DNA from: Burkholderiales bacterium
GTDB lineage: Bacteria; Pseudomonadota; Gammaproteobacteria; Burkholderiales; Burkholderiaceae_D
Length of the DNA stretch: 54,767 bases
NCBI GenBank assembly: GCA_947451925.1
Contig: CANGAW010000014.1
Location: 1-54,767, forward strand
Reading direction: 5' to 3'
Shown: positions 1-9,590 of the stretch, one piece after another
Layout of the letters: the number at the start of each line of letters is the position of its first letter
How positions within the stretch are numbered: position 1 is the stretch's first letter
Notes under the pieces: model-generated
Seen by the model: only the letters and a program-made list of their open reading frames with translations
Database searches by the model: none
What the model was told of the DNA's origin: nothing
Translations under genes and position numbers: made by a program

Positions 1-479
1 GCGCCAGTCTGGGCTACCAGACGTGCTCTGGTTTCGCTCAGCACCATGGTCCAGTCATAGCGCTCGGTCGCATTCGACACAATACGCAGGGCAGTCAGCA
101 GGGTCGCCTCGCGCCGGTATTTTTGTGCGCTGTCTTTGCAGGCCTCTTCGCCCTGCGTCACAGCCCTGCCCTCATCGGCCGTCACAGCCAGCGGACCGGC
201 CGCGTCATCGGCATACGACAACACCCGCACACCGCGAATTTTCATGTCAGAGTTGATGCGGGTATTTTCGTGCAACTGTCCTGAGCCATCGATCCAGGAA
301 GCGGAACGTACCCGTGTCTGACCGGCCATGGCGGCATTGACCAGCGTGCGCTGCAGGGCTTCGAGCCTTAGCCTTGGATCGGCAGGCAAAGGCGCGTCAT
401 CGGCAGCTGCGGCTGCAACCGCGCCCACTGAGACGGTCGCCAGCATCAGCCAGACAAAGAGAAGACAGGCAGCGCGCAT
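1..479 (-). CDS. FlgT-like flagellar assembly protein, cut by window edge
   Basis: Reading leftwards from an ATG at 479 there is an open frame of about 159 codons that runs off the start of the window, so only the N-terminal part is present. It begins with a clear signal peptide (hydrophobic stretch, then an Ala-rich cleavage region near residues 20-26), followed by a mixed soluble domain starting PLPADPRLRLEALQ. It starts 3 bases after the stop of flgP, so the two form an operon. In Vibrio, FlgP and FlgT are outer-membrane or periplasmic parts of the H/T rings of the polar sheathed flagellum. The FlgT-like call rests mainly on this neighbour and on the exported, flagellar-assembly-like N-terminus. 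The missing C-terminus prevents a firm assignment. Confidence 0.6.
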   Translation of the reverse strand, partial: MRAACLLFVWLMLATVSVGAVAAAAADDAPLPADPRLRLEALQRTLVNAAMAGQTRVRSASWIDGSGQLHENTRINSDMKIRGVRVLSYADDAAGPLAVTADEGRAVTQGEEACKDSAQKYRREATLLTALRIVSNATERYDWTMVLSETRARLVAQTG

Positions 480-482
480 GAT

Positions 483-1031
483 TTAGCGGTTACGCGTTGC
501 CAGCTGCGCCAGATACAAACCGCGCAGGCTGTTGACCACCCGGGCGTCGAGCGACAGCGTGGTTTCATAGGTATCGTCGCCAACTGGCGTAATTGATTCA
601 AGCACCGCACCATAAACCACACCCTGCACGCGAGTGCGGAAGGTATCGCTGGTAACCATCATTTCAGCAACGGTGGTGGTGGCATCAAGCTGCTGACCAT
701 AGACTTGTTCTGTCAGGGCGCGATAGGCATCGAGCTTGGAGGCGCGGATGGCCATTAACCTTTGTTGAGCGGCGTTGCGGTGATTTTGGGTGCTGATGAC
801 GGCATAACCGGTTGCACGGATGGCAGCCAGATTCTCGACCATCGGCGTAATCATGCTGGGTGCTTCGGCAGCCGGCTTAATGTCTTCTTTTGGCTCGACT
901 CTGACGACTTCAGTTCTCACCATCGCTTTGGCTGAAGCTGCATCGCTGGATTCGAAACGCGGCAAGTTGGCGCAGGCTGAGACCATCAGAATGGCCAAAG
1001 TGAGCACAGTATAGGTTGGCAGTTTTTTCAT
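483..1031 (-). CDS. flgP: FlgP-like LPP20-family outer-membrane lipoprotein
   Basis: This 182-residue protein opens with a lipoprotein signal peptide whose lipobox is VSAC, with the acylated cysteine at residue 20. The mature part has the LPP20 layout: a variable linker, then a domain containing AIRATGYAVISTQ and MAIRASKLDAYRALTEQVYG. FlgP in Vibrio and Campylobacter builds an outer-membrane basal disk or H-ring needed for motility. A good ribosome-binding site (GAGGGTG) precedes the ATG. A sigma-28 promoter lies about 170 bases upstream on the same strand, which places the gene among late flagellar genes. The family call is strong; the exact ring role is inferred from homologues. Confidence 0.85.
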   Translation of the reverse strand: MKKLPTYTVLTLAILMVSACANLPRFESSDAASAKAMVRTEVVRVEPKEDIKPAAEAPSMITPMVENLAAIRATGYAVISTQNHRNAAQQRLMAIRASKLDAYRALTEQVYGQQLDATTTVAEMMVTSDTFRTRVQGVVYGAVLESITPVGDDTYETTLSLDARVVNSLRGLYLAQLATRNR

Positions 1032-1204
1032 GAATCACCCTCTTTTTTTTAGTCGACAGGTCCAGCCTGCGTTCAAAACAGTCTTTTAATTCAATAATTA
1101 TAAAAAATATTGCCTTAAAAGAACCTCATCATAATGCCTTGCACAGCAGACGTCATTGCATCACAACGACTTTCCGTACAGAAAACAGTACATTCTCCCA
1201 GACT

Positions 1205-1231
1205 GTATCGGCAGGGCTAGCGCGATCTTTA
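1205..1231 (-). promoter_or_regulatory. Sigma-28 (FliA) promoter for flgP
   Basis: On the minus strand, TAAA (1231-1228) is followed by exactly 15 bases and then GCCGATAC (1212-1205). This fits the FliA consensus TAAA-N15-GCCGATAA with one mismatch. It points at flgP, whose ATG is at 1031, leaving a leader of roughly 165 bases. FliA itself is encoded at 5563 in this window. Confidence 0.8.
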
Positions 1232-1267
1232 ATGCACTTTTGAACTTCCGGAGAGAAACTTACGAGA

Positions 1268-1284
1268 TGGCATGTGGATTGCTT
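1268..1284 (+). promoter_or_regulatory. Sigma-54 (RpoN) promoter for flhA operon
   Basis: TGGCAT-N5-TTGCTT at 1268-1284 has the invariant GG and GC separated by exactly 10 bases, as required for a -24/-12 sigma-54 promoter. It faces flhA (ATG 1358), with a predicted start near 1295. A sigma-54 activator of the flagellar type is encoded at 20329-21483. The rest of the 326-base gap (1032-1357) holds the opposing flgP promoter and no gene. Confidence 0.8.
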
Positions 1285-1357
1285 AAGAGTTTCCGAGAGA
1301 AATATTTTACCTAAAGCAACAAACGACTAACCCATTGATTTTTCGGGATTTTATAAA

Positions 1358-3457
<2,100 letters not shown>

Positions 3458-3468
3458 CAGGGAAACGT

Positions 3469-4752
3469 ATGGAACTCAAAAGAATCCTCGCAAAAGATAT
3501 CCGCCGGGCCACTGAAAAAGCGGTTGCCCTCTACGGCAAGGACGTCCTGTTCGTTTCCAATTCAAGGGTTAACGGGATGACCGAAGTCATCGTTGCTGTC
3601 GAAGTCATGCCCGACGCGATGACCGAGCCGGCCAGTGTTGCCGACGGTGCGCAATTTCAGTCCGCACTCGAGCAAAGCTTCAAAGCCCTGGAAAACGGAC
3701 TCGCTGTCACTGATGCTCCGGCTTTGCAAATAGCCGCCCCCGTGGCAGCGCCGGTTCAGACTGATACCAATCAAAGGGATTACATTCGCGGTCGCGAGAT
3801 TGTCGACATGGTGCGCGACGAACTGACCGCCATCCGCAAAGAATTCAAGCTCGCACAACGCGTAGCGATGTGGCAAAACGATTCAGCCACCCATCAGGCG
3901 ATCCGTCCGCTGGTGGCCGCACTGGCTGAAGCCGGCATTCCGGTCTCACTGCGCACCCTGCTGGTTGACCATATTAATGAAATGGATGATCTGCAAGAGG
4001 CGCAAGACGCTTTGCAGGCGCATCTGGTCAAGAGTATTGGCGAGCATGCCGCCAAAGTGCCGCAAAGCGGTATTCACGCCATTGCCGGCCCTGCCGGCGC
4101 CGGCAAAACCTTAATGGTGGCCCGACTGGCTAAAGCGGCAGCAGAACGCAAAGGAACAGACTCGGTTGCCGTCATCAGTTACAGTGACCAGCGCGCCGGT
4201 GCCTGGAGCCAGATTCAGATGTTGTGCGCACAGATTGGTGTCGATTGTCTGCGTGCCGGCGACGCCGAGACACTCTCCATGCTGCTGGCCGAACTGGGTT
4301 CGCGCAAATTAATCCTGATCGATACGCCGGGCGTGGAAGTCATCGCCAAGATCAATGAAGTGGCCAGCTGCGCAAAAAATCTGACTTGCCATCTGGTGCT
4401 GCCCGCCGACGCATCGGCCACCACCGTGCGTAAATATTTGCAGGATCCTGAGAGTCACTGGAGCAGCCTGATGGTGTCGCGCATGGATGAATCTACACAG
4501 CCCTGGCCGTTGATTCAAATATTGTGCGACTATCCGATGCCACTGTCTGCAGCGTCGTTTAGCCCGCTAATGAGCGTACCTGCCAAAATCTTGTCTGGCG
4601 CACAATTGGTCAACTCTGCCATCAAGGGGCTGGGGATTGAAGACCTGGCCGTAGCGCAGAGTGAAGCCTTGATGGATGAACCTGCCATGAGTGTGATGAC
4701 CGCAGCACAAGCCCTGGTTCAACGAATCGAGAAAATGCCGTATGCAAGCTAA
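3469..4752 (+). CDS. flhF: SRP-type GTPase FlhF, polar flagellum positioning
   Basis: This 427-residue protein has the FlhF layout: an N-terminal basic region (MELKRILAKDIRRATEKAV), a linker, an N domain, and a C-terminal SRP-like GTPase domain with P-loop GPAGAGKTL at about residues 207-215. The DxxRxGA element is present as DQRAGA, and G3 is DTPG. The G4 motif, usually TKxD in this family, reads SRMDE here, a visible divergence. FlhF marks the pole where the flagellum is built and recruits early components. It overlaps the start of flhG by 11 bases, so the pair is probably translationally coupled. Confidence 0.93.
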   Translation: MELKRILAKDIRRATEKAVALYGKDVLFVSNSRVNGMTEVIVAVEVMPDAMTEPASVADGAQFQSALEQSFKALENGLAVTDAPALQIAAPVAAPVQTDTNQRDYIRGREIVDMVRDELTAIRKEFKLAQRVAMWQNDSATHQAIRPLVAALAEAGIPVSLRTLLVDHINEMDDLQEAQDALQAHLVKSIGEHAAKVPQSGIHAIAGPAGAGKTLMVARLAKAAAERKGTDSVAVISYSDQRAGAWSQIQMLCAQIGVDCLRAGDAETLSMLLAELGSRKLILIDTPGVEVIAKINEVASCAKNLTCHLVLPADASATTVRKYLQDPESHWSSLMVSRMDESTQPWPLIQILCDYPMPLSAASFSPLMSVPAKILSGAQLVNSAIKGLGIEDLAVAQSEALMDEPAMSVMTAAQALVQRIEKMPYAS

Positions 4753-5566
4753 ACGCAAAACTGAAGTCATCGGCATCGCCAGCGGCAAAGGCGGCGTGGG
4801 CAAAACCACTCTGTCGGCCAACCTGGCGGTTGCTTTGTCCATGATGGGCAAAAGCGTCATGCTGCTCGACGCCGACCTGGGTCTGGCCAATGCGCAGATC
4901 GCGCTGGGCTGTCAGGCACGCTACAACTTGTCGCACGTGATTGCGGGCGAAAAAAGTTTACAAGAAATTATTGTGACCTCCCGTCAGGGCGTGATGCTGG
5001 TGCCGGGGGCCTCGGGCGTCCAGCATATGGCTGCGATCAGCCCGGCGATTACGGCCGGCATCGTGCAAGCCTTCAGTGAACTTGATTGCGAAGTCGACTA
5101 TCTGATCGTCGACACCGCCGCCGGCATTGCCCCGTCGGTACTGGGCTTTATGGAAGCCTGTCAGCGTCGCTTCGTGGTGGTCAGGGACGAGCCCTCCTCG
5201 ATTGCCGACGCCTACGGCATCATCAAAGTCATGACCCGCGACCTCGAGCTGGATGAAATTTATCTGATCCCGAATATGGTCGACAGTCAGGCCGCCGGCG
5301 CGCAACTATTCAGACGCATCAATGATGTCTGTGATCGTTTTTTGGGCAAGTCGCTGCAGTACCTTACTTCGATCGAAGCCGACGAACTGGTGCTGGCCGC
5401 CTTGAAAAAATATCAGTCGGTGCTGGAGTTCGCACCCGGCAGCAGCGGTTCGCGCGACTTTCGCCGCCTGGCCGATGCATTAACCAATTTGCCATCCATC
5501 GATCATGCGTCAGGCGGTCTCCAGTTTTTCATGGAACGCATGGTCCAACAAAAAACTCCAGCGTGA
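4742..5566 (+). CDS. flhG: MinD-like ATPase FlhG (FleN), flagellar number control
   Basis: The 274-residue protein has the deviant Walker A motif GKGGVGKTT at residues 14-22, followed by LDADLGLANAQ and DTAAG, the standard MinD/ParA signature of FlhG. FlhG limits flagellar number through FlhF and, in Pseudomonas and Vibrio, restrains the sigma-54 activator FleQ/FlrA. Only 13 residues precede the P-loop, so the N-terminal DQAxxLR helix that stimulates FlhF GTPase activity is absent. No alternative upstream start exists in this frame before a stop at 4697, so the short N-terminus is real. The stop overlaps the fliA start. Confidence 0.93.
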   Translation: MQAKRKTEVIGIASGKGGVGKTTLSANLAVALSMMGKSVMLLDADLGLANAQIALGCQARYNLSHVIAGEKSLQEIIVTSRQGVMLVPGASGVQHMAAISPAITAGIVQAFSELDCEVDYLIVDTAAGIAPSVLGFMEACQRRFVVVRDEPSSIADAYGIIKVMTRDLELDEIYLIPNMVDSQAAGAQLFRRINDVCDRFLGKSLQYLTSIEADELVLAALKKYQSVLEFAPGSSGSRDFRRLADALTNLPSIDHASGGLQFFMERMVQQKTPA

Positions 5567-6279
5567 CTACCATGCCACCGTCCATCCGGCTTTATGAACA
5601 GACGCAGAACAGGGACGAGGATCTGATCCTCGCCCATCTTGGTATGGTCAAGCGCGTTGCAGTCCATCTGAAAGCGCGCATTCCACCCTTCATGGAAGTC
5701 GATGAGCTGGTTCAGGTCGGCATGATCGGCCTGATCGAAGCGGCCCGCGGATTTGATCCGACCAAAGGCGTCGTCTTCGAGAGCTATGCACACAGCCGTG
5801 TGCGCGGCGCCATGATTGATGAAGTGCGGCGCATGTCTTTCTTGCCCCGTTCGGCCGTCGCCTTCAACAAATCGCATAGCTCGGCCAATCAGGCGCTGGC
5901 AACCGAACTCGGTCGCGCACCTTCACAGTCAGAACTGGCTGAATTCATGGGCCGCGAACTGGAAGATTTTGAAAAAGATCGCGGTGCAGCACGCCAGTTT
6001 GAAACCTTCTCGATGGAAGTGGTGGCCGATGAAGTCATGAGCATCCCCGACCAGCATGCGCTGCAGCCGGACGCCATTTATGAAGAGTCGGAAATGATGT
6101 CGGCATTAACCGATGCCATTGACGGCTTGCCGGAGCGCGATAAATTAGTCATCTCGCTTTATTATGTTGACGAACTGAACTTGCGCGAAATTGGCGAAGT
6201 GCTCGGAGTGTCGGAATCCAGGGTCTCGCAGATCCTGTCTGCGAATGTAAAAAAACTCAGGGCCCAACTCAATTCCTGA
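5563..6279 (+). CDS. fliA: RNA polymerase sigma-28 factor FliA
   Basis: The 238-residue protein has sigma region 2 (VDELVQVGMIGLIEAARGFD, then SYAHSRVRGAMIDEVRR), region 3, and region 4 with the helix-turn-helix ELNLREIGEVLGVSESRVSQ near the end, the normal FliA size and order. It directs transcription of late flagellar genes from TAAA-N15-GCCGATAA promoters, three of which are seen in this window. Two starts are possible: GTG at 5563, overlapping the flhG stop as GTGA, or ATG at 5572. The overlap suggests coupling from flhG. It is the last recognised gene of the flhA operon. Confidence 0.95.
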   Translation: MTTMPPSIRLYEQTQNRDEDLILAHLGMVKRVAVHLKARIPPFMEVDELVQVGMIGLIEAARGFDPTKGVVFESYAHSRVRGAMIDEVRRMSFLPRSAVAFNKSHSSANQALATELGRAPSQSELAEFMGRELEDFEKDRGAARQFETFSMEVVADEVMSIPDQHALQPDAIYEESEMMSALTDAIDGLPERDKLVISLYYVDELNLREIGEVLGVSESRVSQILSANVKKLRAQLNS

Positions 6280-6327
6280 AGTCGTTTTACCAATAAAAAT
6301 AATGCTGGATCCATTTCGGAGTGAACA

Positions 6328-7101
6328 ATGAGCAATATTTTGCTGCTCTTGATTTTCGCTGGCTTAGTTGGCCTGCTACTTGTCGTTTTTTATTTGCTTG
6401 ACCGGGTCAATGCCTTACATATGCACGGCCCTACAGTCGACAACAAACAAGCGTTGCCGACTGATCTGTCTTTCGGCAGTCTGCAAGGCAAAAAATTGTG
6501 GGATGCGATAACGGGCGTCCCAACCCCTGGCTGGGATGCCAGTCAGATTGAGACCATGAAACACCGCTATGAAATGGTGCTGCAAAAGCACATTGAAGGC
6601 TTGTTTGAGGATGGCAAACTCGACGGACTTGAAGGTTTCAGCATGCCCGTTTCTAGCAGCCGAAAAGTGCCGACATTGCGCGGTGAAATCGAATCATGGA
6701 TACCGCATGAATTTGCCAGTCCGATTTATCGTGCCGGCAATGACAAGGCAAAATTAGCAGAAGAGCACCACGGTCAGCTTAGAGCCTTGCTTGATCAGAC
6801 AGGACAGGCTTTGTTTACGGCGACCAGTCTGCCCTCTTATTCGCTGTCGAATTTTCTGATGCCTTTGCCAAAACCCAAAGGCGATGCGACAGTCACCGAA
6901 GACATGCCGGCTGAAACAACAACAGCTACCATCAGTGAGGCACCGCCCGCGCTGGAAGCGCCGGCAGAAGACACCACCGGTGCCGCGCTGCTGACGCTGA
7001 CTGAAGAAGCAATGCCGGCTGAGCCCGTGGCTGCAGAACCGGCTCCGGGTGACCCTGCTGCCGCGCAGTTAACACCCGAGCAGGCACTACCCTCAAGTTA
7101 A
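6328..7101 (+). CDS. Unrecognised membrane-anchored protein after fliA
   Basis: I do not recognise this 257-residue protein. It has one N-terminal membrane helix (about residues 3-24, LLLLIFAGLVGLLLVVFYLL), a central conserved-looking domain containing GKKLWDAITGVPTPGWD and KHIEGLFEDGKLDGLEGF, and a long Pro/Ala/Glu/Thr-rich tail from about residue 185. The topology is probably N-terminal anchor with a cytoplasmic or periplasmic domain. The ribosome-binding site CGGAGTG precedes the ATG. It lies 48 bases after fliA with no visible terminator and before fliS, so a motility-linked role is likely but unproven. Its stop codon lies within the first of two sigma-28 promoters for fliS. Confidence 0.75.
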   Translation: MSNILLLLIFAGLVGLLLVVFYLLDRVNALHMHGPTVDNKQALPTDLSFGSLQGKKLWDAITGVPTPGWDASQIETMKHRYEMVLQKHIEGLFEDGKLDGLEGFSMPVSSSRKVPTLRGEIESWIPHEFASPIYRAGNDKAKLAEEHHGQLRALLDQTGQALFTATSLPSYSLSNFLMPLPKPKGDATVTEDMPAETTTATISEAPPALEAPAEDTTGAALLTLTEEAMPAEPVAAEPAPGDPAAAQLTPEQALPSS

Positions 7102-7119
7102 GTCCATCGCTGCCGATAA
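7093..7119 (+). promoter_or_regulatory. Sigma-28 promoter P1 for fliS
   Basis: TCAAGTTA at 7093-7100, then 11 bases, then GCCGATAA at 7112-7119. Compared with TAAAGTTT-N11-GCCGATAA, the -10 element is perfect and the -35 element has two differences. It overlaps the stop codon of the preceding gene and points to fliS at 7261. Confidence 0.65.
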
Positions 7120-7195
7120 CTGCTTCAAGCGTGTGTCGGCATTCCTCTGTTTTAACTACCACGCTGCAAAGATCAGATTTCTCTTGGCTTGTCGC

Positions 7196-7222
7196 TAAAG
7201 TCTTTGCCGCAGTTGCCGATAC
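7196..7222 (+). promoter_or_regulatory. Sigma-28 promoter P2 for fliS
   Basis: TAAAGTCT at 7196-7203, then 11 bases, then GCCGATAC at 7215-7222: one difference from the FliA consensus in each element and exact spacing. The expected transcript start is about 30 bases before the fliS ATG. It lies 103 bases downstream of P1, giving a tandem arrangement. The 159-base gap (7102-7260) holds nothing else. Confidence 0.8.
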
Positions 7223-7260
7223 ATGCTCTGAAGCGATAAATTATTCAGGAGCACAAAACC

Positions 7261-7680
7261 ATGAACATGAGACAACGAGCCCTCGCCAGCTATGGCGATG
7301 TAAAAGCAACCACCGGTGTGGCCGCAGCGGATAATGTCCAGCTGATTCAGATGTTGTTCGATGGTTTGATTGAGAGCCTGTCGACTGCACAAGGTCATAT
7401 CCAGAACGGCGCCATCATGGAAAAATCCAAGAGCCTGGCTCGCGCCGGCCGCATCGTAGTAGGTTTGCAGGGTGCGCTGGATTTCGAAAAAGGCGGCGAC
7501 ATTGCACGCAATTTGAACGAGTTATACAGCTACGTGACGCGTCGTCTGTTCCACGTCAATGCGTATAACGACCTGTCGGCGCTGAGCGAAATCCATAACC
7601 TGATGGACGAAATCCGCCAGGCATGGCAAGTGGTGCCAACCCTGGTTCCAGCCAGCGCGCGCACTTATCACCTGAACTAA
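7261..7680 (+). CDS. fliS: Flagellin export chaperone FliS
   Basis: This 139-residue, largely helical protein carries the FliS hallmarks: an N-terminal YGDVKATTGV segment, then QLIQMLFDGLIESLSTAQGH, and the helix with LDFEKGGDIARNLNELYSYV. FliS binds the C-terminus of newly made flagellin, keeps it from polymerising and delivers it to FlhA. Neither flagellin (fliC) nor the cap gene fliD is beside it here, although those are its usual neighbours, so it appears to be transcribed on its own from two FliA promoters. Ribosome-binding site CAGGAG sits just upstream of ATG 7261; ATG 7267 is an alternative. Confidence 0.9.
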   Translation: MNMRQRALASYGDVKATTGVAAADNVQLIQMLFDGLIESLSTAQGHIQNGAIMEKSKSLARAGRIVVGLQGALDFEKGGDIARNLNELYSYVTRRLFHVNAYNDLSALSEIHNLMDEIRQAWQVVPTLVPASARTYHLN

Positions 7681-7691
7681 ATCCTTCCGTC

Positions 7692-7721
7692 GTCAGTGTG
7701 CCGGTGCGCCGGCATGCTGAC
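7692..7721 (+). terminator. Stem-loop after fliS, possible terminator
   Basis: A 13-base-pair stem (7692-7704 with 7709-7721, two G-T pairs) closes over the loop TGCG, 11 bases after the fliS stop. It is strong but not followed by a T run, so it may act as an mRNA 3' end stabiliser or a factor-assisted terminator rather than a classical intrinsic one. Confidence 0.5.
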
Positions 7722-7777
7722 TGCAGCAGTTCGCTGCCCTGCTCTTCCCCATCGCATAAAACAAAAAACCCCGCCAG

Positions 7778-7920
7778 ATCCCGATTTTCATCGGGATGAC
7801 AGTAGGAATTTTGATAGCGTCTCAACCACTACCGTCGTCACCTGCATGTGACGATTGCTGCGTGGGCGGACTGCATGCAGTCCGAATTCCCCACTACGCT
7901 CCCGAAGAAAATTGGGATCC
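7778..7920. repeat. REP-like inverted doublet between fliS and fliK
   Basis: A perfect hairpin ATCCCGAT-TTTC-ATCGGGAT lies at 7778-7797. A diverged copy of the same element occurs in opposite orientation at 7901-7920 (CCCGAAGAAAATTGGGATCC versus the complement CCCGATGAAAATCGGGATCT, five differences). Between them is a perfect 16-base palindrome, GGACTGCATGCAGTCC, at 7868-7883. Two REP units in inverted orientation resemble a REPIN. The 456-base gap 7681-8136 contains no credible gene. Confidence 0.55.
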
Positions 7921-8078
7921 AGTGTCTCTATTAAAAATTCAGCGCACGCATGATAACGAATTGCGTGGAAAATCTTTCTATAAATAAATATAATCGCGGG
8001 CATGGCGTGCCATCACGCCTTAATGCAATGGATCGCATTTTTTGCCTGAATACCCCGTAAACAGGGGCATTTCAGGGC

Positions 8079-8094
8079 TGACACGGTTTTTGCT
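8079..8094 (+). promoter_or_regulatory. Candidate sigma-54 promoter for fliK operon
   Basis: TGACAC at 8079-8084 and TTGCT at 8090-8094 match the -24/-12 layout with correct spacing, but the second G of the invariant GG is an A. It lies about 45 bases before the fliK ATG, in the right place and direction for the long fliK-flhB operon. The mismatch at a critical base keeps this tentative. Confidence 0.4.
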
Positions 8095-8136
8095 TATACC
8101 TACCAGGCAATTGGCAAACTCTGAACACACTGCTCC

Positions 8137-9552
8137 ATGAATTCATCACTTAATGCGTCCGCTGCGACCGCGATTCACGCGAAAAAGCCCGTCATTGCTG
8201 GCTCTGGCAAAAAAGCCGAAGGCAGTGCGCCGGATGCAGCCGGCGAATTTGCCGGTCTGTTTGCGTCGCTCGTGGCCGGCAATGCCGGGCAAGTTCTTGC
8301 CGACGATGATGGCAAAGCTTCACCGCCTGACAACATGCTGGCAGCACAGGCCCTGAGCCCATCGGTCAACATCATTACCACCAGCACCCCGGCCTTGAAT
8401 GACGACAGCCTGCTGGCCTTCGCCAAATCGCAAGGCATGAATGAAGAAGCGATGGCACTGATTTTCAAGGGCAAGGCGGAACAAGCAAATGCCGATTTGG
8501 CAGATGCTCAAAAGGCCACGCCTGCGGCGACAGGCAAACCGGCGCTGGACTTGGGAGAAGGCGCTAGCATGCGCTGGTCAGTCGAGGCAAACAACGCCGA
8601 GACGCAGACCACTTCAGCAGCAAGCAATACCAACGTGCTGACACCGGTCATGTTTGGCTTGAATGGCTTGCGCGCTGGCCTGCCACTGACAGCGTCAGTC
8701 AAGACAGCAACTGGCGAAACCCCAGCGACGGCGGAGACGGAAAGCGCCGACGACCAGCCAAAGAGTCTGGCCGCCAGTCTGATGCTGGGTAATGCGGAAG
8801 CTGCGCAATTTGCCCGCCGGCTGTCGTCAACCAAAAATGGCAACACACAGCAAAACGCCAGCCCGCTGACCAAAGAAAACTTTGCCAGCTTGGTCGCCAG
8901 AGTCAATCCGGCGCAGGCCGAAGTCACCGCAACGAGCACGACCGAGGTCCGCAATGAGACGCTGATCATTGGTGAAGATCTGAGTGGCGCCGATCTGCAG
9001 GCCGTGTTTGCCCAGCGCGCCGACAGCGGCAACCAGAGTCATGACCCCAATCAGAACGGCGTCCCGGCCACTGTCGTGGCCAGCCAGGCTGACATGGATG
9101 TGCGCACCGAACAATACGAAAAACTGTCGCAGCGCTTAGCCGAAGCTTTGGGCCAACGATTGTCGGCACAGATCGCTCGCGGAGAATGGAAGGTCGAACT
9201 GGCCTTAAAGCCTCATAATCTGGGCAGCATCGATATCGAACTCAACATGAAGCATGGCGAACTCGAAGCTTCATTCAAGGCCAGTAACCCTGCCACCCGC
9301 GACCTGATCAACGAAGGATTGCCAAAACTGAAAGAAGTGTTGGCGCAGATGGGCATGGATGTTGCTCAGATGGATGTCAACGCAAGGCAAAGCGGCCAGA
9401 GCGGCGGAAACCCGACACCGGGTCAACAGCAACAACCCGGTGCGGCTCGACCTCTGGCTGGCAGCGAAACGAAAATTGGTAGTGCGGCCTCAGGGCCGAA
9501 GGCGATAGACAAGACGGTGACCCCGCAAGACGGTCTCGACCTGCTGGTCTGA
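8137..9552 (+). CDS. fliK: Flagellar hook-length control protein FliK
   Basis: This 471-residue protein has a long low-complexity Ala/Thr-rich N-terminal part and a compact C-terminal domain at about residues 340-420. That domain contains LALKPHNLGSIDIELNMKHG, which fits the Flg_hook (FliK C-terminal) pattern (hydrophobic, Pro, LGxIDVE), and ends in a Gln/Gly/Pro-rich tail. FliK is a secreted molecular ruler that switches the export apparatus from hook to filament substrates by contacting FlhB. It heads the fliKLMNOPQR-flhB operon. The ATG at 8137 has no strong ribosome-binding site, so the start is less certain than the identity. Confidence 0.88.
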   Translation: MNSSLNASAATAIHAKKPVIAGSGKKAEGSAPDAAGEFAGLFASLVAGNAGQVLADDDGKASPPDNMLAAQALSPSVNIITTSTPALNDDSLLAFAKSQGMNEEAMALIFKGKAEQANADLADAQKATPAATGKPALDLGEGASMRWSVEANNAETQTTSAASNTNVLTPVMFGLNGLRAGLPLTASVKTATGETPATAETESADDQPKSLAASLMLGNAEAAQFARRLSSTKNGNTQQNASPLTKENFASLVARVNPAQAEVTATSTTEVRNETLIIGEDLSGADLQAVFAQRADSGNQSHDPNQNGVPATVVASQADMDVRTEQYEKLSQRLAEALGQRLSAQIARGEWKVELALKPHNLGSIDIELNMKHGELEASFKASNPATRDLINEGLPKLKEVLAQMGMDVAQMDVNARQSGQSGGNPTPGQQQQPGAARPLAGSETKIGSAASGPKAIDKTVTPQDGLDLLV

Positions 9553-9590
9553 TCGAAACGACACACTGAATGTAAAGGTAGGAGAACAAC

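Noticed and set aside
1112..1125. Minus-strand GG-N10-GC resembling a sigma-54 promoter for flgP
   Set aside because: Only the GG/GC dinucleotides fit; the flanking bases do not, and a far better sigma-28 promoter lies upstream at 1205-1231.
3469..4752. FlhF as an inactive GTPase because of its altered G4 motif
   Set aside because: The P-loop, DxxRxGA and DTPG elements are intact, so loss of activity cannot be claimed from one diverged motif.
7796..7987. Short open frame in the fliS-fliK gap
   Set aside because: It covers the REP-like hairpins and palindrome, has no ribosome-binding site and has no protein-like composition.
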